Source: Rhodocyclaceae bacterium UBA1310
Lineage (GTDB): Bacteria; Pseudomonadota; Gammaproteobacteria; Burkholderiales; Rhodocyclaceae
Reading direction: 5' to 3'
Length of the DNA: 7,064 bases
Assembly (NCBI GenBank): GCA_002307175.1
Contig: DBTS01000014.1
Span: 19,748-26,811 of the forward strand
Shown: in pieces, positions 1-6,154 of the stretch
Layout: every line of letters begins with the position of its first letter
Numbering within the stretch: position 1 is the stretch's first letter
Notes under the pieces: model-generated
What the model was told of the DNA's origin: nothing
Database searches by the model: none
What the model saw: the letters and a program-made list of their open reading frames with translations, nothing else
Translations under genes and position numbers: made by a program

Positions 1-59
1 TACATGAGGATTTCGAGCAGCGCATTCGGCCCAATCACGCCTTCGCAGTAAGATCATGA
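1..59 (+). CDS. 3' end of an upstream plus-strand gene, frame uncertain
   Basis: A plus-strand gene very likely ends here, because a strong intrinsic terminator follows at 81-110. Two frames are open from the window edge: one stops at the TAA at 49-51 (ending ...GPITPSQ) and the other at the TGA at 57-59 (ending ...NHAFAVRS). The third frame has a stop at 5-7 and is excluded as the tail of a long gene. Fewer than 20 residues are visible in either frame, so no family can be recognised. Confidence 0.35.
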   Translation, partial: HEDFEQRIRPNHAFAVRS

Positions 60-80
60 ACAGCTTCTAAGAGTCGGAAG

Positions 81-110
81 AGGGCGCCTCTGCATGTGGC
101 GCCCTTTTTT
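81..110 (+). terminator. Rho-independent terminator of the upstream gene
   Basis: There is a perfect 8-bp GC-rich stem (81-88 AGGGCGCC pairing with 98-105 GGCGCCCT), a 9-nt loop (89-97) and a run of T at 105-110. This is the classical intrinsic terminator layout for plus-strand transcription. It insulates the tricorn-like gene from the upstream gene. Confidence 0.9.
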
Positions 111-158
111 GTATCCTTCATTCTGCATGTCCTGCTTTGCCTGTGCTTCCCGCCAGGA

Positions 159-171
159 CTGTGCTGCACAG
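159..171. promoter_or_regulatory. 13-bp perfect palindrome, possible operator
   Basis: CTGTGC and GCACAG form perfect 6-bp arms around one central T. The site lies about 28 bp upstream of the candidate -10 element at 199-204, where an activator or repressor could touch a promoter. The regulator is unknown and a chance occurrence cannot be excluded. Confidence 0.25.
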
Positions 172-195
172 GCGCGATGCAGGCGGTTTTCAGCG

Positions 196-204
196 TGCTA
201 GAAT
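196..204 (+). promoter_or_regulatory. Candidate extended -10 promoter for the tricorn-like gene
   Basis: TG at 196-197, one spacer base, then TAGAAT at 199-204 matches an extended -10 box (5 of 6 in the hexamer). No good -35 hexamer sits 16-18 bp upstream, as expected for some extended -10 promoters. Transcription would begin around 210 and give a leader of roughly 90 nt before the ATG at 304. A small hairpin (248-252 with 256-260) lies in that leader. Confidence 0.35.
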
Positions 205-303
205 TTTGCCTCAAGACACAGGCACGGCTAGTGCTTGCAGGACCAGCGCCGAGAATCGGCACCCCTGGCAATAGGGTAACTTTCCTGACAAACCGGACTT
301 TAC

Positions 304-3300
304 ATGAAGGTATCTGTTCTCGCGTGCAGCATCCTGCTCACGCTTAACGCCGTCACGGCTTCGGCGGCTTCCAATGCTTATTTTCGCTTCCCCTCCATTC
401 ATGCCGATCAGGTGGTATTCACCGCCGAAGGGGATCTCTGGTCTGTTGCCGCTTCAGGCGGAACCGCCCGGCGCCTGACAACTCACGAGGGAGAGGAATC
501 ACGGGCCAGCATTTCACCTGATGGACGCAGCGTGGCGTTCGTCGCAAGCTATGCGGGTGTGCCGGATGTCTGGGTGATGCCTGTCCAGGGCGGTCAGCCA
601 CGCCGGCTCAGTTTTGGGGAACAGCGCGTGCAGGTGCTGGGCTGGGCGCCCGATGGCAAGGTGCTCTACAGTACCTGGGCGGATCGCGGGCCAAGTGCCC
701 TGCGGGTGATTGCCGAAGTTGATCCGGTCTCTTTGAAACGTGCCGTACTGCCGCTGGGCGATGTGACGGATGCCACCTTCGACGATACGGGGAAAGTACT
801 TTTTGTGGTGCGCAACGGGATTGCCACAAGCTCTGACAACGCCCGCCACTACCGTGGTGGTGAAGTCGCCGAGATATGGCGTTATGAGCCAGGCTCGGGC
901 AAAGAGGCTGTGCGCCTGCCGCTGGATGCGCCGGCACGGCGGCCGATGTGGTGGCAGGGGCGGCTGTATGTGATTTCTGATCGAGATGGCATTGAGAACA
1001 TGTGGTCGATGCTGCCGGATGGCTCAGATTTGCGCCAGCTTACCCATCACAAGGATTTCGATATCCGCTCCGCCAGTCTTGATGCCGGCCATATCGTGTA
1101 TCAACTCGGTGCAGATCTGCATGTTTTTGATATTGTCAGTGGTGAAGATCGCACCATGGATGTGCAACTCGCATCGGATTTTCGCCAGATGCAGCCACGC
1201 GTGATCCGCGATCCCCTGAAGTGGGTGGAGTCAGCCCGCCTTTCTCCGGACGGAGAGCGGGTGGCGATCGTTGCACGTGGGCATGCTGCCCTTGCCGGCT
1301 TGCAGCAGATCCGCCGAGTGGATGTGGCGAGCGCTCCGGCAGTCCGTCTGCGGCAGGCGACGCTGAGCAAGGATGAAAAATCCGTATACGCTATCAGCAA
1401 TGTCAGTGGGGAAGACCAGATCTGGCGCCTTGCCGCTGATGGCAGTGCAGATGCGCGCCAGCTCACTCAGGACAAAGCAGGTTATCGCACGGCGCTGGTG
1501 GAGTCTCCTGATGGCAAGTGGATTGCTCATCAGACTCGAAGTGGTCAGACATGGCTGCTGGATGTCGCCAGCGGAGAAAACCGTCGGGTCGACTCCAGCC
1601 GTACAGGCGAGTACAACGGGCTTGTATGGTCTGCTGATTCACGCACACTGGCGCTGGTGCGTCCGGACACCACGATTGGACGCAATCAGGTGCTGCTGTA
1701 TTCGCTGACGGATAAAACGACGCACGTAGTAACGTCTGACAAATATGAAAGTACAGCACCAGCCTTTTCGCCAGATGGAAAGTGGTTGTACTTCCTTTCG
1801 GAGCGCAATTTCTCGCTGAAGAATGATTCTCCCTGGGGAGATCGCAATACCGGACCGGTGTTTGAGCGGCGCAGTCGCGTGTATGCGCTGGCCTTGCAGG
1901 AAAAGGCTGTTTTCCCGTTTCAACCACGTACCGAGCTCGATGTTACCCCAGCACAGAAAAAGCATGCTGCTGATACTGGGATGGAAGAAAAATCTGCCAG
2001 GGAGGATAAAACCGGTAAAGCGGATAAAGCCGGCAAGGGGCTGCCTGGCATCGACTGGAATGGATTGTCTGCACGCCTGTATGAACTGCCGGTGAAAGCG
2101 GGGAACTATACAGCCCTGGCGGTGAATGCCGAGCGTATTTTCCTGTTAGACAATACCGGAGATGAACAGGGCGCACTCAAGGCAGTTTCAATTGCCGATA
2201 ACACGGCACCAGTCAAAGAGATCGCAGCGAAACTGCGTGGATTTTCACTCTCGGCAGATGGGCAAAAACTGCTTCTGCAAAGAGGTCCGGCCAAGGGCAA
2301 TCCGGAGTATCTGGTTTTGAAAGCTGATGTAAGCGTCATTCCTGCCGACTTATCTCAAGCTATCGTTCGGCTTGGTGACTGGAGCATCACCATCGATCCG
2401 CGTGCCGAATGGCGTGGCATGTTTGAAGATGCGTGGCGCATGCACCGTGATTTCTTCTTCGATAAAAACATGCGCGGCGCAGACTGGGAAGCGATTCGCA
2501 GAAAGTATGAACCACTTGCGGCTCGTGCCGCTGATCGCCTTGAGCTTGCAGATGTGCTGGCCCAAATGAGCGGCGAGCTGGGGGCTCTGCATTCCCAGGT
2601 GGCTCCTGGCGACACGCGTACTGCCACAGATGGCGGCGCGCCGGCTTTTCTTGGAGCGATTCTGGAAAAGCTTGCGGATGGGTACAAGGTGGCGCACCGC
2701 TATCAGGGTGATGCCGAGTTGCCCGGTGAAGCTTCACCGCTGGCCACGGCTGGTCTTGATATACGCGATGGGGATATCATCGTCAGCGTGAATGGGCGTA
2801 CAGCAGCGAAAAGTGAAGACATCTCCGAATTGCTGGTCAATCAGGCGGGGCAGCAGGTGTTGCTGGAAGTCAGGCGCGGCAATACGAACCACAAAATCGT
2901 GGTGGTTCCGGTGACGGCAGAGCGTAATAACAACCTGCGCTACGCTGATTGGGAAGAGTGTGTGCGGCAGGAAGTTGAGCGTACCGGCAAGGGGCGTATT
3001 GGTTATCTTCACCTGCGTGCCATGGGCAAGGAGGATATTGCCACCTTTGTGCGCGAGTTCTATGCCAACACCAATCGCGATGGGCTGATCATCGACGTGC
3101 GCCGCAACAACGGCGGAAATATCGATAGTTGGGTAATTGAAAAGCTGCTGCGTCGCGCCTGGGCGTTCTGGACTTCGCGAAATGCCGTGGATGCTCAGGT
3201 TAATATGCAAAACGCATTCCGTGGGCAGCTCGTGGTACTCATTGACGGCCACACCTATTCAGACGGAGAAACCTTTGCTGCCGGTATCAAGGCACTTGGA

Positions 3301-3600
3301 CTGGGCCCCCTGATTGGTGAGCGTACCGCAGGTGCAGGTGTCTGGCTCTCCGACGACAATCGCCTTGTCGATGGAGGCTTGGCGCGGGCGGCCGAGATGC
3401 CGCAGTTTGATGTCAAGACCGGCGCGTGGCTTGTCGAGGGAGTTGGCGTGCAACCGGATATTGCAGTGGTGAATCCGCCGAATGCCACTTTCAGGGGTGA
3501 AGACCTGCAGCTCAAAGCTGCACTGCAGTGGCTGGACACGAAACTCGCGACCAATCCCGTGCAAACACTCCAGGCTGAGCCATTGAAGCCGCTGCAGTAG
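304..3600 (+). CDS. Tricorn-type S41 family serine protease, exported
   Basis: This is a large peptidase of the tricorn branch of family S41, likely periplasmic, which probably trims peptides that reach the catalytic site through beta-propellers. It has a Sec signal peptide (residues 1 to about 22, cleavage near ASA-A), then two TolB/PD40-like propeller regions (about 24-660) with recurring SPDG-type blades at 71, 314, 401 and 489. A Lys/Asp/Glu-rich linker runs from about 550 to 578. The tricorn C1 segment (about 698-770) carries His763, a PDZ domain spans about 782-870, and the S41 core about 895-1060. Within the core, Gly937-Gly938 lie in the oxyanion region, Ser986 in YSDGETF is the nucleophile and Glu1045 lies in VEGVGV. 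The position before His763, Ser in archaeal tricorn, is Leu762. The length (1098) is close to the archaeal enzyme's 1071. The start has only a weak GGA ribosome site (295-297), but the signal peptide begins exactly there. It stands alone; the substrate is unknown. Confidence 0.95.
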   Translation: MKVSVLACSILLTLNAVTASAASNAYFRFPSIHADQVVFTAEGDLWSVAASGGTARRLTTHEGEESRASISPDGRSVAFVASYAGVPDVWVMPVQGGQPRRLSFGEQRVQVLGWAPDGKVLYSTWADRGPSALRVIAEVDPVSLKRAVLPLGDVTDATFDDTGKVLFVVRNGIATSSDNARHYRGGEVAEIWRYEPGSGKEAVRLPLDAPARRPMWWQGRLYVISDRDGIENMWSMLPDGSDLRQLTHHKDFDIRSASLDAGHIVYQLGADLHVFDIVSGEDRTMDVQLASDFRQMQPRVIRDPLKWVESARLSPDGERVAIVARGHAALAGLQQIRRVDVASAPAVRLRQATLSKDEKSVYAISNVSGEDQIWRLAADGSADARQLTQDKAGYRTALVESPDGKWIAHQTRSGQTWLLDVASGENRRVDSSRTGEYNGLVWSADSRTLALVRPDTTIGRNQVLLYSLTDKTTHVVTSDKYESTAPAFSPDGKWLYFLSERNFSLKNDSPWGDRNTGPVFERRSRVYALALQEKAVFPFQPRTELDVTPAQKKHAADTGMEEKSAREDKTGKADKAGKGLPGIDWNGLSARLYELPVKAGNYTALAVNAERIFLLDNTGDEQGALKAVSIADNTAPVKEIAAKLRGFSLSADGQKLLLQRGPAKGNPEYLVLKADVSVIPADLSQAIVRLGDWSITIDPRAEWRGMFEDAWRMHRDFFFDKNMRGADWEAIRRKYEPLAARAADRLELADVLAQMSGELGALHSQVAPGDTRTATDGGAPAFLGAILEKLADGYKVAHRYQGDAELPGEASPLATAGLDIRDGDIIVSVNGRTAAKSEDISELLVNQAGQQVLLEVRRGNTNHKIVVVPVTAERNNNLRYADWEECVRQEVERTGKGRIGYLHLRAMGKEDIATFVREFYANTNRDGLIIDVRRNNGGNIDSWVIEKLLRRAWAFWTSRNAVDAQVNMQNAFRGQLVVLIDGHTYSDGETFAAGIKALGLGPLIGERTAGAGVWLSDDNRLVDGGLARAAEMPQFDVKTGAWLVEGVGVQPDIAVVNPPNATFRGEDLQLKAALQWLDTKLATNPVQTLQAEPLKPLQ

Positions 3601-3731
3601 GCGTCTGGTCGATCCGTGCTGACAGCTTGATGTCAAACTTTGGGCGCGCTATTTGAATATGCTTGGGCCAGCATGATTGAACCTGCTATGGCAAATCGCA
3701 GTCTTAGCAGTGTGTTGGCCCGTGCCAGATT

Positions 3732-3751
3732 TGCATGGGCTACGCCATGCA
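3732..3751 (+). other. Hairpin just upstream of the TPR gene's ribosome binding site
   Basis: The arms TGCATGG (3732-3738) and CCATGCA (3745-3751) pair perfectly over 7 bp around a 6-nt loop. The stem ends 9 nt before the AAAGGAG ribosome site. It could influence translation or mRNA stability of the following gene, or be a DNA-level operator. No T tract follows, so it is not an intrinsic terminator. No convincing promoter was found in the 174-bp gap 3601-3774. Confidence 0.35.
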
Positions 3752-3760
3752 CTTGGTCGT

Positions 3761-3767
3761 AAAGGAG
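3761..3767 (+). promoter_or_regulatory. Strong Shine-Dalgarno site of the TPR gene
   Basis: AAAGGAG lies 7 nt before the ATG at 3775. It is the best ribosome binding site in the window and fixes the start of the TPR gene. The neighbouring tricorn-like gene and kptA have weak sites by comparison. Confidence 0.85.
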
Positions 3768-3774
3768 TTTTGCC

Positions 3775-4620
3775 ATGAAATTGCAACATCGTCTCATCGG
3801 TATGGGGCTGATTGCCATGCTGGCGGTCAGTCAGGCATTTGCAACAGATCCATCGATGCATCAGGTCTATGAGGCCGCAGAGTCTGGTCACGTCGCCCAG
3901 GCGCAGGAAATGATGCAGGAAGTGCTCAAGGCACATCCTAACAGTGCCAAAGCCCACTATGTCGAAGCAGAGCTACTGAGCAAACAGCACTCTTACGCGC
4001 AGGCGCGAACCGAGTTGGCATCCGCCGAACGACTCTCGCCGGGGCTGAATTTTGCCGATGCCAGATCGGTCAGTGAATTACGCGAAGCCCTGGCACAGAA
4101 CACCCGGGTAGCACCTTTTGGGGCCGTCACACAGCAGGTGCCAACTGGCTCGGGTTCCTTTCCCTGGGGGATCGTTCTCCTCGGATGTGCCGTAGTGGTT
4201 GCCTTCATCTTTTTCCTCATCCGGTTTTTTGCGACGCGGACCGCTCCAGTCATGGCCCCTGGTGGCAACGCTTATGGCGGGAATGCTTACGGAGCTTATG
4301 CCACGCCTCAGCCAATGGGGTCTTACGGTGGGGCATATCCGGCACAGCCTGCATCAGGAGGCTCAGGAATCCTCGGCAGTCTTGCTACCGGGGCAGCAAT
4401 TGGTGCAGGTGTAGTGGCAGGCGAAGCGCTGATGGACAGGGTTCTTGGTGGGAATCACGAACGTCAACCGGATCGCTTATCTGACGCCAGCACAGGCGGG
4501 CTCAACCTTGGCCCTGATGAATACGCCAATAACGACATGGGTGGTCAGGATTTCGGAATTTCCGATACTGGCTGGGACGACCAGAACTTTGGTTCCAGTT
4601 CTTCCGACGACTGGAGCTGA
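3775..4620 (+). CDS. Exported TPR protein with membrane anchor and Gly-rich tail
   Basis: This 281-residue protein has a signal peptide (residues 1-23, AFA cleavage motif). A helical TPR-like region follows (about 26-95), containing the typical pattern of A-Q-A and L-K-x-H-P-N-S-A-K-A-H-Y. A clear transmembrane helix lies at about 132-152, followed by basic residues. After it come a Gly/Tyr/Ala-rich stretch with a tandem GGNAY repeat (163-173), a second small-residue hydrophobic segment resembling a glycine zipper (about 199-220), and an acidic Ser/Asp/Gly tail ending in DDWS. The TPR part would face the periplasm and the tail the cytoplasm if the helix inserts after signal cleavage; if the signal is not cleaved the protein has two membrane helices. 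TPRs mediate protein-protein contacts, and the partner is unknown. I recall similar hypothetical proteins from betaproteobacteria. It probably has its own transcript, ending at the terminator directly downstream. Confidence 0.88.
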   Translation: MKLQHRLIGMGLIAMLAVSQAFATDPSMHQVYEAAESGHVAQAQEMMQEVLKAHPNSAKAHYVEAELLSKQHSYAQARTELASAERLSPGLNFADARSVSELREALAQNTRVAPFGAVTQQVPTGSGSFPWGIVLLGCAVVVAFIFFLIRFFATRTAPVMAPGGNAYGGNAYGAYATPQPMGSYGGAYPAQPASGGSGILGSLATGAAIGAGVVAGEALMDRVLGGNHERQPDRLSDASTGGLNLGPDEYANNDMGGQDFGISDTGWDDQNFGSSSSDDWS

Positions 4621-4636
4621 TTCTGCCCGTACCAAT

Positions 4637-4675
4637 ATCTGATCACGGGTTTTATGGATGGTGATCAGATTTTTT
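4637..4675 (+). terminator. Rho-independent terminator after the TPR gene
   Basis: A perfect 10-bp stem (4637-4646 with 4661-4670; arms ATCTGATCAC and GTGATCAGAT) has a 14-nt loop and is followed by T at 4670-4675. The stem starts 17 nt past the TPR stop codon. The in-frame ATG at 4654 lies inside the loop, which argues against its use as the kptA start. Confidence 0.85.
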
Positions 4676-4740
4676 GTCATAAAGCTGGGTGGGGCTGGGG
4701 CTCTGTGTTTCCCCACCTGGCTCGGAAACATGGTTTTGAT

Positions 4741-5313
4741 ATGAACAAGCAATATACTGATGTCAGCAAGTTTTTAAGCTATGTTCTGCGACACGAGCCG
4801 CAGGCTATCGGTCTGAAACTCGACAGCGAAGGTTGGGCAGAGATGGCGCTGCTCATCGCTGGAGCGCAAAAGGCAGGGCATACGCTTGATGTCGGCTTGA
4901 TCCGGAACGTGGTTGAAACCAGTGACAAGAAACGTTTTTCCATTTCTCAAGATGGTTTGAGTATTCGTGCCGTGCAGGGGCACTCCACCGCAAGTGTTGC
5001 CATCGCTTTTGCTGAAAAGCAGCCACCGGAAATTCTCTATCATGGCACGGCAACACGATTTCTCGACTCCATCCTGCACGAAGGCCTGAAGCCCGGAGAG
5101 CGTCAGTACGTTCACCTGTCGGCAGAGACGGCTACTGCCGTGGCGGTTGGGCTGCGTTATGGCAAGCCGGTGTTGCTCAAAGTAGAAGCCTTGCAGATGC
5201 ATCAGCAGGGCTTTCGCTTTTTCCAGGCAGAAAATGGAGTCTGGCTGGTAGAAAAGGTTCCAGTCGAATACCTCTGTGTGGGTGATCAAGCGCCTGTGCA
5301 GGCTGATGTCTGA
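4741..5313 (+). CDS. kptA: RNA 2'-phosphotransferase (Tpt1/KptA family)
   Basis: This 190-residue protein should move the 2'-phosphate at an RNA splice junction onto NAD+, releasing nicotinamide and ADP-ribose 1'',2''-cyclic phosphate. The N-terminal winged-helix lobe has the hallmark SKFLSYVLRH (Arg17-His18), and SDKKRFS gives Arg65. The signature AVQGHS (77-82) is followed by the ADP-ribosyltransferase-like lobe with YHGTATRF (100-107), HLSAE (125-129), Arg139 and ENGVWL (164-169). All four conserved Arg/His/Arg/Arg positions are present, so activity is expected. The size matches E. coli KptA (about 184). I chose 4741 because family members start just before this motif and the upstream in-frame ATG (4654) lies in a terminator loop; a GTG at 4708 is possible. 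The ribosome site is poor (GGA 14 nt away). No tRNA ligase or RtcB-type gene is adjacent, and the physiological role in bacteria is unclear. Confidence 0.95.
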   Translation: MNKQYTDVSKFLSYVLRHEPQAIGLKLDSEGWAEMALLIAGAQKAGHTLDVGLIRNVVETSDKKRFSISQDGLSIRAVQGHSTASVAIAFAEKQPPEILYHGTATRFLDSILHEGLKPGERQYVHLSAETATAVAVGLRYGKPVLLKVEALQMHQQGFRFFQAENGVWLVEKVPVEYLCVGDQAPVQADV

Positions 5314-5344
5314 GGTATGGAGCAGGGAGCGCAGGGGTAAAGTC

Positions 5345-5857
5345 TTATCGGTCAGACGAGATGTCTTCCTTGCCGGCCCGCTCTGCATGCCTGCAGACAT
5401 GCACGGTCGGCGGCATCATCACTGACACCCTCTCATTGAAGTCATTCTCCAGAAGCGTCTGCCTGACACTGTGCCACGGCGCAGATTTACCGCGCTTTCT
5501 GGGAAATCTGGTGGCGCCCTGAGGGAGAGCGGTCCGGTGTTTCCCTCCAGCTCTCAATCTGGCGCATACCTGACATAGCGCCACCAGCAACAAGGCGCTG
5601 GCTAACAACGGGTGTGCCTGTCTGAAAAGGCGCCAAGCGCTGTACAGCCAGATGCCCGCAGGGCACAGCTGGAGCAGAGCGGTCATCACGGCGCGCGTCT
5701 TTGTGTCTGTTTCCCGTGATGCCACGCCCGGTAGAACCTGTGCTGTCCGCACGTTCAGTGCGGAATCAGCTTCGCCGGCCCGGGTTTTAGCGGTCAGATC
5801 AGCATCCACATTCCCACCCATTCTCGCATCCACGCCCGCTGGGGTTGGCGTATTCAT
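5345..5857 (-). CDS. Hypothetical protein with a two-helix hydrophobic hairpin
   Basis: This unrecognised 170-residue frame runs opposite to kptA and ends 31 bp from its stop. The first 55 residues are hydrophilic, rich in Ala, Thr and Asp. Two hydrophobic stretches follow (about 58-79 and 83-100), joined by a short turn with W-R-L-F-R-Q, consistent with a helical hairpin in the inner membrane. The remaining 70 residues are strongly basic with no visible domain. The start codon overlaps the stop of the upstream ORF (ATGA), which suggests translational coupling. Half of its 18 arginines are AGA or AGG, concentrated in the middle and C-terminal part. This suggests either foreign origin or that only the first 100 or so codons derive from a real gene, with a frameshifted tail. 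No antisense alternative in this stretch looks like a better protein. Confidence 0.5.
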   Translation of the reverse strand: MNTPTPAGVDARMGGNVDADLTAKTRAGEADSALNVRTAQVLPGVASRETDTKTRAVMTALLQLCPAGIWLYSAWRLFRQAHPLLASALLLVALCQVCARLRAGGKHRTALPQGATRFPRKRGKSAPWHSVRQTLLENDFNERVSVMMPPTVHVCRHAERAGKEDISSDR

Positions 5858-6075
5858 GCCTGGGTTGCCGCGTCCGAACCGTTAGCCAGATCTTCTGGCA
5901 AAGCCTCTATGGGCGTTACAATGGCTCTGGCGATTTTCCCGGATGGGTCAAAAGCCAACGCAATCTGGAGATCGGGCATGGGAGCAGCGCCATCTTCCAT
6001 CGGGCCGATCCTCTCTGCACGGTAAAATACCCATTGGCTGATCTCGGTGGATTCGTTGTTTTTTTGCAGCACCAT
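5854..6075 (-). CDS. Small acidic hypothetical protein
   Basis: This 73-residue protein belongs to no family I can name. It contains a compact central stretch with alternating hydrophobic residues (QWVFYRAERIG, then DLQIALAFDPSGKIARAIVTP), compatible with a small beta-rich or alpha/beta fold, and an acidic Ala-rich end. There is no signal peptide or membrane segment, so it is expected in the cytoplasm. A plausible ribosome site AAGGGA sits 6 nt before the ATG, and codon use looks genuinely coding. Its stop overlaps the start of the 170-residue ORF by 4 nt, so the two are likely one operon. It is divergent from the CII-type regulator gene, with only 79 bp between the start codons. This could make it a regulated partner, but that is inference. 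Confidence 0.6.
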   Translation of the reverse strand: MVLQKNNESTEISQWVFYRAERIGPMEDGAAPMPDLQIALAFDPSGKIARAIVTPIEALPEDLANGSDAATQA

Positions 6076-6154
6076 GACTTTTCCCTTCGGTTTTTTATTT
6101 GTACGCCGCTATCATCCCGGCTAAGGCATCCACTGTTTACTGAGAGTCGTAACC
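6076..6154. promoter_or_regulatory. Short divergent promoter region
   Basis: These 79 bp separate the start codons of the 73-residue ORF (minus) and the CII-type gene (plus), so both promoters should lie here or overlap the genes. A plus-strand -10-like TATCAT (6110-6115) has only a weak -35 (TTCGGT at 6086-6091, 18-bp spacer). The minus strand shows AT-rich sequence around 6091-6105 with a TACAAA-like -10 and no good -35. No strong palindrome was found. The CII-type protein is the obvious candidate to bind here. Confidence 0.4.
6082..6087 (-). promoter_or_regulatory. Ribosome binding site of the minus-strand pair
   Basis: On the minus strand AAGGGA precedes the ATG at 6075 by 6 nt. This supports the 73-residue ORF as a real gene and fixes its start. 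Confidence 0.5.

Noticed and set aside
96..347. 83-residue plus-strand ORF in the leader before the protease gene
   Set aside because: It starts within the upstream terminator's T tract region, overlaps the signal peptide start of the protease, and has no protein-like features.
1463..1965. Minus-strand ORFs of 154 and 108 residues within the protease gene
   Set aside because: Cys/Pro/His/Arg-rich low-quality sequence typical of antisense frames, with no ribosome site or domain.
2734..3252. 172-residue minus-strand ORF inside the protease gene
   Set aside because: It lies fully opposite the PDZ and S41 regions of a clearly real gene and shows no family resemblance; it is a shadow of the plus-strand coding.
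4774..5400. 208-residue minus-strand ORF opposite kptA
   Set aside because: kptA is unmistakable on the plus strand. The minus product has no recognisable motif and is a mirror of kptA codon structure. It also overlaps the end of the better-supported minus ORF.
5384..5403. TGCATG ... CATGCA inverted repeat near the end of the 170-residue ORF
   Set aside because: Considered as a terminator between the convergent genes, but it lies inside the ORF and has no T run on either strand.
5560..5583. TGGCGC/GCGCCA inverted pair and nearby GGCGC-containing words
   Set aside because: Only a 6-bp stem with a 12-nt loop inside an ORF. Such words are common in GC-rich DNA and there is no T tract or regular spacing.
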